NCBI GenBank assembly: GCA_021030905.1
Contig: JAGFMI010000006.1
Location: 124,001 to 188,000 of the forward strand
Direction: 5' to 3'
Source: Pyrenula massariospora
Lineage: Eukaryota; Ascomycota; Eurotiomycetes; Pyrenulales; Pyrenulaceae
DNA: 64,000 nucleotides
Position 1 is the first letter of the stretch; each line of letters begins with the position of its first letter. The translations under genes and the position numbers were made by a program. Below the pieces are notes generated by a model. It worked only from the letters and a program-made list of their open reading frames with translations, was not told where the DNA came from and ran no database searches. Below are positions 1 through 10,559 of this stretch, one piece after another.

Positions 1-3000
1 GGTCCCGCGAGCGGCGAGACATCCTCATTTTCCCCACCAAGATAGCTGGAGGATGGTAGTAAGGCACCGGGTGCTGTTGATGGGCGACGACGCCAGTCAG
101 CAGCAGCACAAGTCTCATCGCCTTGCTTTCCAGGGTTGACTTGGAAATGATGCATCGGCCGGCGGATGACGGTATCCTTCGACCCCGACCCCGACCCCGA
201 TCCAAATCCAGAATTCGAGCCGGGACTCGTATCTTCAACCTCGGCCAGGCTCTCACCCACTGTCCTACCATCCCCCTCAGATCCTATAGGTGCAACATCC
301 TGTTTTACCTGCTCTTGGATATCGTCGGAGCCGCCCTCACACTCCCCCAGCATCTCCCCCGGACCCTTCACCACCGCCCCACCAACAGCCAGCAGGATTG
401 CAACCGAGAACTTGCCCCAGAGGTATATCGACTGGCGCCATGTCTTCTTCTTCTCCCTCTTCCGTCCCCCGTCTCCACCGCCGCCTTGTTCAACACAAAC
501 CTCATGCTTCACGTCCGGAGCCGGACTTTTACCACCAGCCCCCCCGTCGCCACAGGCCACAGGGCTCCCCTCAAGCTCAAACACATCCCCACCCTCGCCA
601 CGACGCTCTTCCTTCCCTCCAGACCTATGCCCAAAGAAGAGCCCGAGCACCCACCACGACAGCCGGCCGAACAAACCCCAATGACACCGCCAGGCGTTCG
701 CGATCACACGCCTCGCGATGGCGGTTGGGTCGTTGCTGAGATTGCGGAAGAGCGCCGTGTAGCTTGAGATCACGCTGCTGTTGGGTAGACTGTGAGCTAG
801 GAGCTGGGGCCCAGAAGTTGACGCCTTGAAGCTTTCGGAGTCTGTGTGAGATCTATTGGGCTTAGAAGGTGTAGAGGGAGGGGGGTGTGGATGGGCATGT
901 GAGGTTCGCTGAGCGACGGTATTGGATTGAAAGGCAGGCGTTGGATGGTTCTGGAGTGAGAAGCTGAGGGGCGAAATACGGTGGGATTGTAGCGGGGAAT
1001 CTTGAACAGAAGGAAACTTCAGGCCACTGGGAGAAGCTCGGATTGTATGACTGTTGTCTTTATGTTTCGTCTTTACATCATCTTCACTTGGACGGGTTTC
1101 ATCATGCTCCTGAGTGATGACCTGGTCAATAGATCTCCGTTGGAATCCCGGCGCGTCTCGAAGACCCTCAAGACCCGGTGAAGGTTCGCTGTGAGGAGAG
1201 TACCGACGTTGCCCACCGAGCCCATGCTTAGCAAGAACTTCGTCAAAGCTCTCGAAATGCTCCTCGTCTTCCCCCTCGAGCGCTCGTAAAGCCTCTTCCG
1301 ACGACTGCCGTCTCGGCTGAGTCGGCGTGTCAAAGATGCCTCGGCTCGCCAAAAGTCGTGAGGTAGGATCGCTATATCGGGCTGATACTTGACGCGATGG
1401 ATTGACAACATCGGTCTTCAGAGGCGTCGTATTTGTTGGTGAGTTCAGGTTGTTCTGAGTGGCACCGTTCAAAACTGGGAGTACAAGCGGTTTGAGCGTT
1501 GTCGACCCCGGGGCAAAGCGTCGACTTCGGCGGTTTCGTGACTTGGCTTTCTGTCCGTCCGGTGAGAACAGCGGTAATGGAAGAGCGCCTGCCCCTTGGC
1601 CGGATGAGGACGAAGAAATTAGGGAAGAACGCTGCGAAGTTGAGTTGACAGCACTGGATGGGACGGAACGGAACTCATCGATGACTGAGTCTGGTGATCG
1701 CATGACAGTGTCATCCCCTTCACCAAGTTCATTGCTGGTCTGCGGGCTTGTCATGTCCGAATCCGGCCGGTGGTCAAAGTATCCAGACTCCGGAGTTCCA
1801 GCAAGGGAGGCCTGTACGGACAATGGTCTGTAAATGGAAGAAGCACGAGGAGACGTAGAAAGCCTTGGAAGCATGGACTGTGGTCTTGGTGTAGTCCAGG
1901 AAGGCCGTTCTCTGCTTGGCGAGGAAAGTCCGATCCTAGCTTCTGCGCGCGTAGGTGATTGGGCTAACAGTTCGGTGAGAACATCATTTCGTCTCTCAAG
2001 GCTCCGATTCGTCTCTTCTAGTGCAAACCTCTCCTCTTCCAATTTCTCGATTGAAAGTTTCAAAGACTCTAGGTAGCTAAGGTCATGCTGAGTACGATCG
2101 TTGATGCTTTCTAGATCCCTAATCAAAGCATCTCGTTGTGTGAGCTGATCTTCAAGTAGCTTGACACGTCGGTAAAGGTCCATTTCTGCCATTGCTCGAT
2201 GGTCGACAGCTTCTTTCACACGAGCATCGAACCGATCCTCCCATTCTTCCACCATTTGTCTTAAGCGCGTGTTGTCCCGGCTTAGAACTTTGACTTTGTC
2301 CTGAATTGGCCTACCGGTCTGAGGCGACATTATCGACTCTTGCGTAGCTGCCAGCTGATTCTCGAGGTGCTCGATATACTGTGACGCCTCATAGCTTGCT
2401 TTTCTCATATCTAGCGTCCTCGTTCGTTGTCTCCTGCGATCCGCTGGTGAACAGCTGAGCGACATGGGACTCCGTGCATTGGCGGACATTTCTCTAAGCG
2501 GCCAATCTTCATCACCCACAAGGGAGCCCATGGCGGGCACAGAACGTGAGTGGGAGCGCATTGATTGTCTCGCTCTTTCTGGAGAATTGACGACCTCAAG
2601 GGAAGACCCGTCTGATACGTCTTCGAATATCTGTATCGCAGATCTCTTATGGTGCGACCGAGGCCGCGTAGAATTAGTGATCTCTTGGAGTATGTGTGAC
2701 GGTACTATTGTTGTCGTCTGTGCATGCTTTCGCTTCCGCTGTGGCGTTGTGTTCTCTTGTCTCTCTTGTCTGGGTGGCTCTGGCTCTGGTTCATCTCTCG
2801 CAGCTATCCATCGTGACAGACGAGCGCTGATTCGATGACTTGGCATCCTAGGAGCACGAAATCCAGCATTGCGTAGTTGCAGTCTCCGGTGCTGAAGGCT
2901 AAAGGGCCCCTCGTCCTGCTGCGGTGACCCAAGAGGAGAAGGGGTATTTGGAACGCTGCGAAAAGGTCTGCAATGCGGAAGTCCATGAGGTGATATGTGG

Positions 3001-3050
3001 CCAAGCTGTGGAGCTATGTAGCGTTCAGAATGAGGGTGGGCGTGTTCCAT
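1..3050 (-). CDS. Large coiled-coil protein with C-terminal membrane segment (3' end outside window)
   Basis: One frame stays open on the minus strand from an ATG at 3050 to the window edge (1016 residues seen), so the gene is incomplete. The next in-frame stop upstream is at 3096-3098, which supports this start. Residues about 1-210 are Arg/Pro/Ser-rich and disordered. About 214-365 is heptad-rich coiled coil (for example EMDLYRRVKLLEDQL near 2183). A long Ser/Pro-rich tail follows. A hydrophobic stretch (WGKFSVAILLAVGGAVV) lies near residues 878-895, and a GSGSGSGS run just after it is encoded by a small CCCCGA repeat near 180-200. Related fungal proteins with the MRKASYEASQYIEHLENQL-like segment are, as I remember, usually named 'chromosome segregation ATPase family protein', but no ATPase motif is visible. 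A spindle-pole or nuclear-envelope role is only inference from the coiled coil plus membrane anchor. Confidence 0.8.
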   Translation of the reverse strand, partial: MEHAHPHSERYIAPQLGHISPHGLPHCRPFRSVPNTPSPLGSPQQDEGPFSLQHRRLQLRNAGFRAPRMPSHRISARLSRWIAARDEPEPEPPRQERQENTTPQRKRKHAQTTTIVPSHILQEITNSTRPRSHHKRSAIQIFEDVSDGSSLEVVNSPERARQSMRSHSRSVPAMGSLVGDEDWPLREMSANARSPMSLSCSPADRRRQRTRTLDMRKASYEASQYIEHLENQLAATQESIMSPQTGRPIQDKVKVLSRDNTRLRQMVEEWEDRFDARVKEAVDHRAMAEMDLYRRVKLLEDQLTQRDALIRDLESINDRTQHDLSYLESLKLSIEKLEEERFALEETNRSLERRNDVLTELLAQSPTRAEARIGLSSPSRERPSWTTPRPQSMLPRLSTSPRASSIYRPLSVQASLAGTPESGYFDHRPDSDMTSPQTSNELGEGDDTVMRSPDSVIDEFRSVPSSAVNSTSQRSSLISSSSSGQGAGALPLPLFSPDGQKAKSRNRRSRRFAPGSTTLKPLVLPVLNGATQNNLNSPTNTTPLKTDVVNPSRQVSARYSDPTSRLLASRGIFDTPTQPRRQSSEEALRALEGEDEEHFESFDEVLAKHGLGGQRRYSPHSEPSPGLEGLRDAPGFQRRSIDQVITQEHDETRPSEDDVKTKHKDNSHTIRASPSGLKFPSVQDSPLQSHRISPLSFSLQNHPTPAFQSNTVAQRTSHAHPHPPPSTPSKPNRSHTDSESFKASTSGPQLLAHSLPNSSVISSYTALFRNLSNDPTAIARRVIANAWRCHWGLFGRLSWWVLGLFFGHRSGGKEERRGEGGDVFELEGSPVACGDGGAGGKSPAPDVKHEVCVEQGGGGDGGRKREKKKTWRQSIYLWGKFSVAILLAVGGAVVKGPGEMLGECEGGSDDIQEQVKQDVAPIGSEGDGRTVGESLAEVEDTSPGSNSGFGSGSGSGSKDTVIRRPMHHFQVNPGKQGDETCAAADWRRRPSTAPGALLPSSSYLGGENEDVSPLAG

Positions 3051-3774
3051 GTCGGCAGGAATTTGCTTGTCAACTGTTTCCCCATGCTCTCCAAATTACC
3101 GAGGCTCTAGGTTAGGACTGTCCCATGTCCTATTGGCGGATACAAGCGCGGAGTGGTAGACCAACGGCGAAGGTTCCAAGGCCTCGAAAAATAATCAGGC
3201 GCGACGATAAGGAATGAATGAAGCTGATGATCGATTTCGCGGCGGGTGCTGAAGGAGCGAATTGGTGGTGGCTGCTGGTCAGTTTGCGGCAGCCTGCAAC
3301 AGCTGCACCTGGCTTTGTTTTGATTTTCGAAAAGAGCAAAATGTGGGGAAGGCAAAATGCCAGACCGCAGGGACACCCCCACCTAGAGACGATCCATCAA
3401 GACCCAAAACGTCGACTTCTCCGTCTTAAGGGGGCCATAAAATTTTAAATCTTTCCGTAGACAAAAAGTACAAGAATGCATGGAAACTGTTTGCCGCACA
3501 ACACTTCGAAAGATTGGAAGTTATCGAGATTCAAAATGTCTGGATAGTCCGTACAAGAATAGTTGAACAGCGAGAGGACACCGAAATGACGTCTTTCTCG
3601 AGGAGAAAAATGGATGAGTCACGTGTACGATGACGCGAAAGTAACGCGTCCATCACAACGATGCCGGCTGATATTCAGAGCTCTTATTGTTATGACTAAC
3701 ACTGTGGTATCTGATAGCTTAAGACAGAAACTCTGCATCTGGAGAAGCAACCCTGCGGAAACACCGTCGAACAA
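3051..3774. other. Intergenic, no gene seen
   Basis: This is the promoter side of the coiled-coil gene and the 3' flank of the secreted-protein gene. Short open frames here show no domain, signal or codon pattern I can support. Confidence 0.6.
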
Positions 3775-4508
3775 TCAGCTGCTGCACTGTGGGTGCAGAC
3801 CACCTAACAAGAGCTGCTCTATATACCCTGACGCTTCAAACTTCTTTTTCGGTCTCGGCTGTGGCCTCTTGACCCAAGACAGTGTTTCGATACTCAGGCC
3901 TATTCTAAGTTCGGCACCATACGAAGATATCATAGTGTACATTTCATGACCATTCCAGGGCTGAGCCTGCTCATTGACACCTGGATTTAATGCCTGGTTG
4001 AGTATGATAGTCTTTTCGCGCTGATAGACGCCATTAGATAGAGGTTGAAGAGTTAACGTGGTCACCCAAAATTGAGGAGCGTTTAAGTCGGCCCCTGCAT
4101 GATGAATTGGAGGATATACGTAGAAATGCTGTTCTGGTGCTGCAGGCAGGTTGAGGTACCCCAGGTCGTGACAGAGATTTCTCATCGAGTCCTGGACTGA
4201 TCGGACGTGTTCTGCAGGGACGGGATCGCCCTGCTCAACCGAGAAAAAGTGGTAAAGCTGCCGGCGTTCGAGGTGGCGAGTCACGTGGGAACCTGAGAGA
4301 TTCGCCTTCACGCTGTCTATCACCGAGTCAAGCAATAGTGTTGGCATCGTGAAATTTTTGGCAGCCAGCTCTTCCCGCTTGTCGTAAAGCGCAGCATCCT
4401 GGAACAGACAGAAACTGATACGGACTGAAACAATATATTAGTACTAATTTCAACCAGTTACAAGGACATACCCAGCGCGAGGTAAGGGAACAGAACTACC
4501 AATTTCAT
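3775..4508 (-). CDS. Secreted protein, member A of a tandem paralogous pair
   Basis: Two exons, 4508-4472 and 4424-3775, join to 687 nt (228 residues). The 47 nt intron starts GTATGT, has CTAAT near its end and finishes TTTCAG. The first exon encodes MKLVVLFPYLALG and the second continues with a hydrophobic stretch, giving a signal peptide cut by a phase-1 intron. No known domain is recognised. The core shares with the neighbour at 5398-6171 the patterns LC..LG.L.LPA..E.H.Y and W.GH..Y......G.E.R.GL.IET, so the two are clear paralogs with the same exon layout. A basic patch, RPKKK, follows the core. Few cysteines are present, which argues against a disulfide-stabilised effector fold. Function is unknown; extracellular location is inferred from the signal peptide. 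Confidence 0.75.
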
Positions 4509-4717
4509 TACGCTCGAGTGCAAGAGTTGGAGCTAAGCTCGAGACTCAATACTTCGCGCGCGAAGAATGAACAACTTAATTACCAAAGGAAGAGACCAAC
4601 ACTGAGGCAATTTGAGCGCCAAAGAGAATGCGCTCTAGAAAGGTTAGAGAATAAAAAGTTAAAGTCAACCGCTTTTATTAAACGATAGTACTCCCAGGAA
4701 CATTACTATTCCTACCT

Positions 4718-5095
4718 TTACGCGGGTAGAAGACTCGGCCAACATCCGCTGCGTACTGCCTCCTTAAAGAGCTGGCCAAGCCTTGTGTGTAATTCGGCCT
4801 CATCCATTTTGTCAGTCATAGGAAAGTAGCAGCCGGCAGCTATAACAAATGTGCTGACAACAACGACTACTGTGATTGATTGTTTTCCGAGATTGCAAGC
4901 GGATTTTGAAGGGCCACCCCGTCTCAGCTTGAGCTTCGCCCCACTGAGGTTTGGCCTATTTGAGAGCTGCTCTGGTGTAATCCCTCCTGGAACACACCCT
5001 GCTAGGAGGCTCTTTAGCAAGATCGCATTGCCTTGTTTGAACGCACTCGCACTGTGTTGGTGTAAGACATGCGATCTCGAATGCTGATACAACAA
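4718..5095 (-). CDS. Possible small single-pass membrane protein (weak)
   Basis: An uninterrupted frame of 125 codons lies between the two paralogous secreted-protein genes, on the same strand. It has a convincing hydrophobic segment near its C-terminal third (ITVVVVVSTFVIAAGCYF) followed by a charged tail. No family is recognised and no intron or promoter signal was found to support it. It shows no resemblance to the flanking paralogs. It could be a real small gene, the end of a decayed one, or chance. Confidence 0.3.
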   Translation of the reverse strand: MLYQHSRSHVLHQHSASAFKQGNAILLKSLLAGCVPGGITPEQLSNRPNLSGAKLKLRRGGPSKSACNLGKQSITVVVVVSTFVIAAGCYFPMTDKMDEAELHTRLGQLFKEAVRSGCWPSLLPA

Positions 5096-5397
5096 AGACT
5101 ACCTCGATCCATGTCAACTGCACATACTGCTATATTTCCTCTATTTTCTCGTCGACAGGGAGGTGCTCTCGATTCGTTTTGGGAAGCCGTCGGAACCGAG
5201 ATAAACCTTTCTATGCGTTCAGGAAAGAGGAAGAATTGAGGAGCTTTGACGCTTACGTATTTGTGGCCCCCATGGCCATTGAAGCCAGGAAGGTATGCAG
5301 GCGTTCGGCCTAGAAGACCAATCCCCCAAACCCGCTGTCTAGCTCTTTAGTGTTAACTCAACAATCCCCAAGTGCCTCAGCAAAGCTTTTTGAAAGA

Positions 5398-6171
5398 CTA
5401 AAAAAGAGGTTTATACACCGAGCAGACAGGGACGTCCGTCATCCCCAGCAGCGACTGTGAGTGGTCAACTTTCTTTTGCTTAGGCTTATGCAAGACTTCA
5501 TCCTTCCGCAAGTCGTACAGTGACGTTTCGATTTCGAGTCCCATCCGTTGCTCAGTGCCAAATCGCAATAGCATCAAATAATTCCTATGTCCTTGCCAGC
5601 TCACTGCCCCGACCTCTTCACCTCCAGAATGTGCCGCATTAAGCATGAACACTTTCTCATGTTGTAAGGCACTGGGAACGAATGGATGGATGCTAAGGCG
5701 CGTGCGCCATAAGACATCTTCTCTATCGCCAGTTTCGGAAACGAGCCCCCACCAATAGATGTGCTCTTCAGATTGCGCCGGTAGCAGAAGGTTCCCAAGA
5801 TTCTGGCATAGAGCTGACATCCCCCTTCGGACTTGTTCTACTTGTCCGCGAGGAAGTAAAGGTCCGTCATGGTGTGACCAGAACGAGTATGTATCGTCCC
5901 GCTGGTGAAGGTCACGGGGCTCAGGTGAGGCTGTAATGTTGGCCTCGATCATGGTAAGCGTCGCGTTGAAATAATCGTCTGGCGGGTGAGAGCCATTCAA
6001 CCTGTGGAAATCGTTTGATAAGTCTATTGCAGGAATACCCTGTTCCTTGGGCATAGAGAAAGCCACGCGGACTGTATATGAGTCAGCCCGTACTCTATTC
6101 CACAGACTGTCAATCTCCGATGCATACTAACCCAGCCCAAACGGGATTAGTCCTACCCAGACTTTCATCAT
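5398..6171 (-). CDS. Secreted protein, member B of a tandem paralogous pair
   Basis: Exons 6171-6132 and 6071-5398 join to 714 nt (237 residues). The 60 nt intron (GTTAGT..ACAG) is in phase 1 and interrupts the signal peptide (MMKVWVGLIPFGLG then VRVAFS) exactly as in member A. Two Met codons stand at the start; the outer one is used here. Residues in the core (ALCQNLGNLLLPAQSEEHIY; SWQGHRNYLMLLRFGTEQRM; GLEIET) align with member A over the whole mature chain. The end is Lys-rich, then CSVYKPLF. N-glycosylation sequons (NGS, NAT, NIT) occur in the N-terminal part. No characterised domain is recognised. The lysine-rich tail could be a processing or binding region, but this is guesswork. Confidence 0.75.
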
Positions 6172-6697
6172 TCGGTACGAACAATATTCTCTGATGAGAA
6201 GAAGGGCTTTGGGTCTTGTCACGCGCCCAAGTTCCGACCAAAGGTATGACAAGAGATAAAAAATGAAACAAGAGATGCAACTAAAATCCTTGAAAGATAG
6301 AAAGGAACCTATCGCTTTTTGAAATCCCTGGCATCTCCTGTGCCTTATCTTTCCAGGTCTTTGATCTATTCAGTATTACGGATGAAGTCCGCGATGTCTG
6401 CCTTTGATGTGTCGCACTGCCCTGCATTGAGTGGATATGCCCACGCGTCTAAGCGATAAATCTGCTTCATATTTGTTGGCAACGCACCCTATACAACGCA
6501 GGTAAATTTTTTGCACATAGAACAGGGCATCTCCGCTGACTCTTACGCTTTCAAGGTTGCCAACCTCGACGTACCTTGGCAGCCACCTGACCGCACAACA
6601 CGTATCCGTGCGCATTTGTGACCAGTACTGATGAACCGATTCATATTCTGCTTCCCAAGATACATCAAAAAATGCTAATGGCTCCAACCAGACACAA
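6172..6697. other. Intergenic, one unsupported open frame
   Basis: Holds the promoter of secreted protein B. A 103-codon frame at 6376-6687 (minus) has no recognisable domain, signal peptide or splice support; I do not call it a gene. Confidence 0.5.
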
Positions 6698-8269
6698 CTA
6701 CTTCCAAGTCACCGTCTTAGTCTGAACCCATTCTTCCAAACCCTGCACCCCATTGAACCGCCCCCAACCGCTCTTTTTCCATCCACCATGGGGCAATGCG
6801 ACTTCGTCGTGAATACTCATGCTGTTAATATGGACGGCGCCGCTCTGTATAGCCTTTGCAACTCGGAATCCTTTTCGCAGATCCTCTGTGAAGACTGCGC
6901 CTGTTAGTCCGTATTCGGTATCGTTCGCTAATTCAATTGCCTCTTCCTCTGTTTCGAACGGGTAAAGCGCAACAGATGGTCCGAAAGACTCTGTCGCATA
7001 GATGTCCATCTCTTTGGTAATAGAGTCAATGACAACAGGGTGCATTCGGGTGGGGCTGGGGTCGTTGGCGTCAGCGTCCCCGTATACCACTTTCGCGCCC
7101 TTCGAAACCGCATCCTTGAGCAGCTTCTTATTCTTCTCGACCGGCGGACTCCGTACCAATACTGGCGCCGGCTGGCTCGAGTCACCGAAGACATTATCAA
7201 TGGCAACTTTCAGTTCGCCTTGAAACTTTGGCATAAGCTCTTTCTGCACTAGAATCCGCTCTGTGCTCATGCAGATCTGTCCTGTGGCCATGAAAGCTCC
7301 AAGCGCACACTGCACTGCGGCATTTTTGACCTCCGCATCGTTGAACACGATGCTGCTGGCTTTCCCTCCGAGCTCCATAAGGCAGGGTTTGAGGTATTTA
7401 CCGGAAAGAGAAGCGACGATACTCCCCACTGCTGTGCTACCTGTGAAGTTGACCTTCTTGACGGCAGGGTGGGCAATCAGAGTAGTCGTAATCTCAGATG
7501 CATCCGCAGGGCGATGATATATAGTGTTCAAGCAGCCTGGAGGAAGTCCGGCCTTGTGAAGGACATCAGATACGGCCCACATGACCATTGGCGAGAGCTC
7601 GCTATTTTTCAACACGACTGTATTTCCGGTTGCGAGAGGCATGAGAACAGCACGTAATTGCAGGACGTAGGGACCGTTCCTGTCCGAAGAGCACAGGTCG
7701 TCAGTCAAACGAGAACAATGGAAGCCAGATGGCAATGGAGCCTTGAGCGGGTCTTACCAGGGCGAAATTCCCAGACACACGCCATACGGCTCCTTGTACA
7801 CCATCGCGTGCTGTTCCTCCTGTAAAACCTCAGGCATGAAACCCTGTGTTGCCAGAGACAACTTTCCTGCTGTATCTCTAAAGTAGTCCGAGCAAACTCC
7901 AAGGAGAAACCCTAGCATGGGTGGAGCCGCGCCCATTTCTGTGTTGGCATATTCTTTGAATTCGGCAGTGCGCTTTTCGAAAAGATCCGCTGCTCGGAGG
8001 AATATGTCTCGCCGTGTACCTGGTTTGGTCTTGGACCATGCTGGGAAGGCTTTCTCGGCGGCTTCAATGGCAGCGATGGCGTCTTGTTTGCTGGCGGCCG
8101 AGCATTTCCAAGCAAGCTTATTCGTGACGGGGCTTTCTACGTCAAATGTTGAGGATGTTGTTATCTCTTTCCCATTGAGCCACAAGGGAACCGTGGAAGA
8201 GGAATCCCAATGTCTAACCGTGCCGTTCGCGCCGTTGGCACCGTCGGTAAGCGGTAGAGTCGCCTCCAT
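6698..8269 (-). CDS. NAD(P)-dependent aldehyde dehydrogenase, salicylaldehyde/vanillin type
   Basis: Exons 8269-7758 and 7679-6698 join to 1494 nt (497 residues), the usual ALDH length; the 78 nt intron (GTAAGA..ACAG) splits the Trp codon of the motif ISPWNGP. The protein has the nucleotide-binding segment FTGSTAVG, the general-base motif ELGGKA (Glu about 273) and the catalytic Cys in GQICMSTERI (about 307), so it looks intact. The CMSTER context and the ISPWN-P start of the cofactor domain resemble the salicylaldehyde/vanillin dehydrogenase branch, which oxidises aromatic aldehydes to acids. No peroxisomal or mitochondrial signal is obvious, so it is probably cytosolic. Substrate is inferred from family likeness only. 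It stands alone, without an aromatic-degradation cluster beside it. Confidence 0.93.
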
Positions 8270-10559
8270 TTTAATTGAAATGTCAATCTACGAGAACCTG
8301 ACGGAAAATAGATTGCGTGGAATACTAGATGAAAGATAAGACTTAACTAGAGAGAGCTTAACCAAGCTTGCAGAGACAAAAGATCGCTTTTCAAACACAA
8401 GCTGGAATGATTTTTCGAAACACAGAGGAATCGCTGTTGGAGCATCAACCCTGCGACTTGGTTCCGCTGTCACTGCCGGTAAACGCCAGGCGTCTCATCT
8501 GGACCCCCGTCCAGCGTCTATTGTTCTCAATTCAGTGACGTCTCCGAATGATTCGTTCATGCGGGGGATCAGTTCCTGACGGCGCAATGGTCGGCATAGG
8601 CTGTCGGGAAGGTGTCAGTAGCTTAGAAACTGCCCGGCTAAATGGACACAGGCTGTGATGATAATGTTTAATGGACGTCGATCATAATAGTGTCTTACAC
8701 TGTTCAAATTTCTCATCAAAGACGTGTAGTGTTCACTTCTAGACGTGGCTCTCCAAAGTTTTGATCTCGTTGCTCCTTGTGAAAGCACCGGGCTAGATCC
8801 TTGGCCGCCCCACTCGGAAGCTGCATTTGTAACTTCGAGGCTGACACAGAAGTTAGTACGGAAGAAGTTCCGGCGGCCGCCCCGCCAAGGTTCAGTGTCG
8901 ATTTCTGTCACTGAACTATCCAATGTAGAGGAGCTGGTCTTATTTTCCAAAATCTGTAACATAGTGTGAAGTTTATGGAGCGGATTTGAGCCTACATTTG
9001 TCAGCTGACTGTTTACAGATGTAAAGAGAAGAACTAACCAGGCAGAATAACCTCTTAGTTTCAGCCTTCAACACTAGGTCTCGTCGAAGAACTTGAGGAT
9101 GTCACAGCGGTAGTGCTCTTGCCGATCTAGGCAGGAGATAGAGAGCCGACCGAGAGAAACTTGGTTTAGGCTTAGGTCGAGGCTCATGAATAAAGAGATC
9201 AAAGATGCTTTTATGAGACGGGGAGTTCATCCACTGGCTCGTGGTACCTTTCGAAGATGACATTGACACTATAGGTCTAGATATACTTCGATTCCAATTT
9301 TCAAACCTAAGGTGATCCTATTTTTTCCAACCGTTACTCGCAATTGATTGTTACACGGCCTCAACTTGCTTCTTTGACTTCCCGAGCTTGAAGACTGACA
9401 TGGCTGCGTAATCTGCCATTTTTGCTCAAGACAATCAACATTAACGACTGACTGGATTTCTCAATATCTTCTGCAGGGAAAGCAATATCTTGCCGTGTTT
9501 CTTAACATTGTCCTCCTTTCTTTATGGACTTAAATGAAATTTGTCGTCTATAAGAAAGGGATTCGAAGACAAGGGATGTGAGAAATTACAAGACAAGATC
9601 GGGAAGATAGGCGGCGAAATGTGGTTCTAAGAAGCGTAAGTAGACAGTTAATGTCGGTGAGAAGAATGATCGGACGGCGACAGCGAGGGCAATAGCCAAT
9701 TGAAACTGAGGGAAAAGTGAGACAACATCAGCGGCAGGGATGAGATAGGAAAAGATCATGATAGAAGGTAAAGGTGAGGGTATGAAGCGAAGCAAGAGAC
9801 GAGGACGGGAAGAAGACTGGCGGGAGATGCAACGTGCAAAATGAGGCAAGAGAGAAAATGGATGAGACGAGCCACAAAGGAGACAGAGCATGGCCTGAGG
9901 ATGGCAGGGGTGGAGGCGAAGCTAGGGAGGAGAGGAAAGGAGGCAGGCAACGAAGTTGGGTCTTACACCTCCTTTGTTTTGTTCCTAAAAGGTAACGCTG
10001 GTGATGAATCGACGACGGTAACTTCTTGGTCACCTTTCCAAGGCAGGCCGGGAGTCCATCACGTTGGACTCAGGTTTCGCTTGCAACAGCGTGTGCAGAT
10101 ATGTATCGCTTACCATTCTACAGCAGCGTTGGTCATTGGTAATGAGGCTGGTAAGGTCAGGATACTAGACTCACGTGATCCCACTTCCTACACATTGAAA
10201 TCGGTAATGCTTTGCAAGCTGCCTTTTGCTCTTACGTCAGTTTGCTACTTGGGTTGCAATGCTGGAATATTAGACTCGTTAATCTCGCGGCATCGAGATC
10301 CTTTGAAATCTGGTTGCGCTACATCCAAGTTGGCATATGATGTATCGATGTCCATGTGATCCTGTTCTTTGCCACAGATGTGCTCAACAAGCAAATATAC
10401 CCACATCTTTGTCCGCAACAAGAGAGCTTAATGAGTGCCTACGCGGCTCGTAGCGCTATTGAGTGTAATGATGGATATTTGACCAAATCTTCAGAATGTT
10501 GTTCCATAGAGAAGGCAGGCACAGAGAGTAGACGTAAGGTCAATTAAAGGTATTGGACA
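8270..10559. other. Gene-poor intergenic stretch
   Basis: No open frame here has domain, signal-peptide or splice support. The segment about 9740-9960 is purine-rich on the plus strand. The first few hundred bases must contain the aldehyde dehydrogenase promoter. Confidence 0.5.

Noticed and set aside
166-767. Three overlapping plus-strand open frames of 149-214 codons
   Set aside because: They are Pro-rich shadows of the minus-strand coiled-coil gene, which is open through the whole stretch with clear heptads.
6376-6687. Minus-strand frame of 103 codons
   Set aside because: No signal peptide, domain, intron or promoter element; likely chance.
8615-8962. Minus-strand frame of 115 codons upstream of the aldehyde dehydrogenase
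   Set aside because: Composition and lack of any motif suggest chance; no splice extension found.
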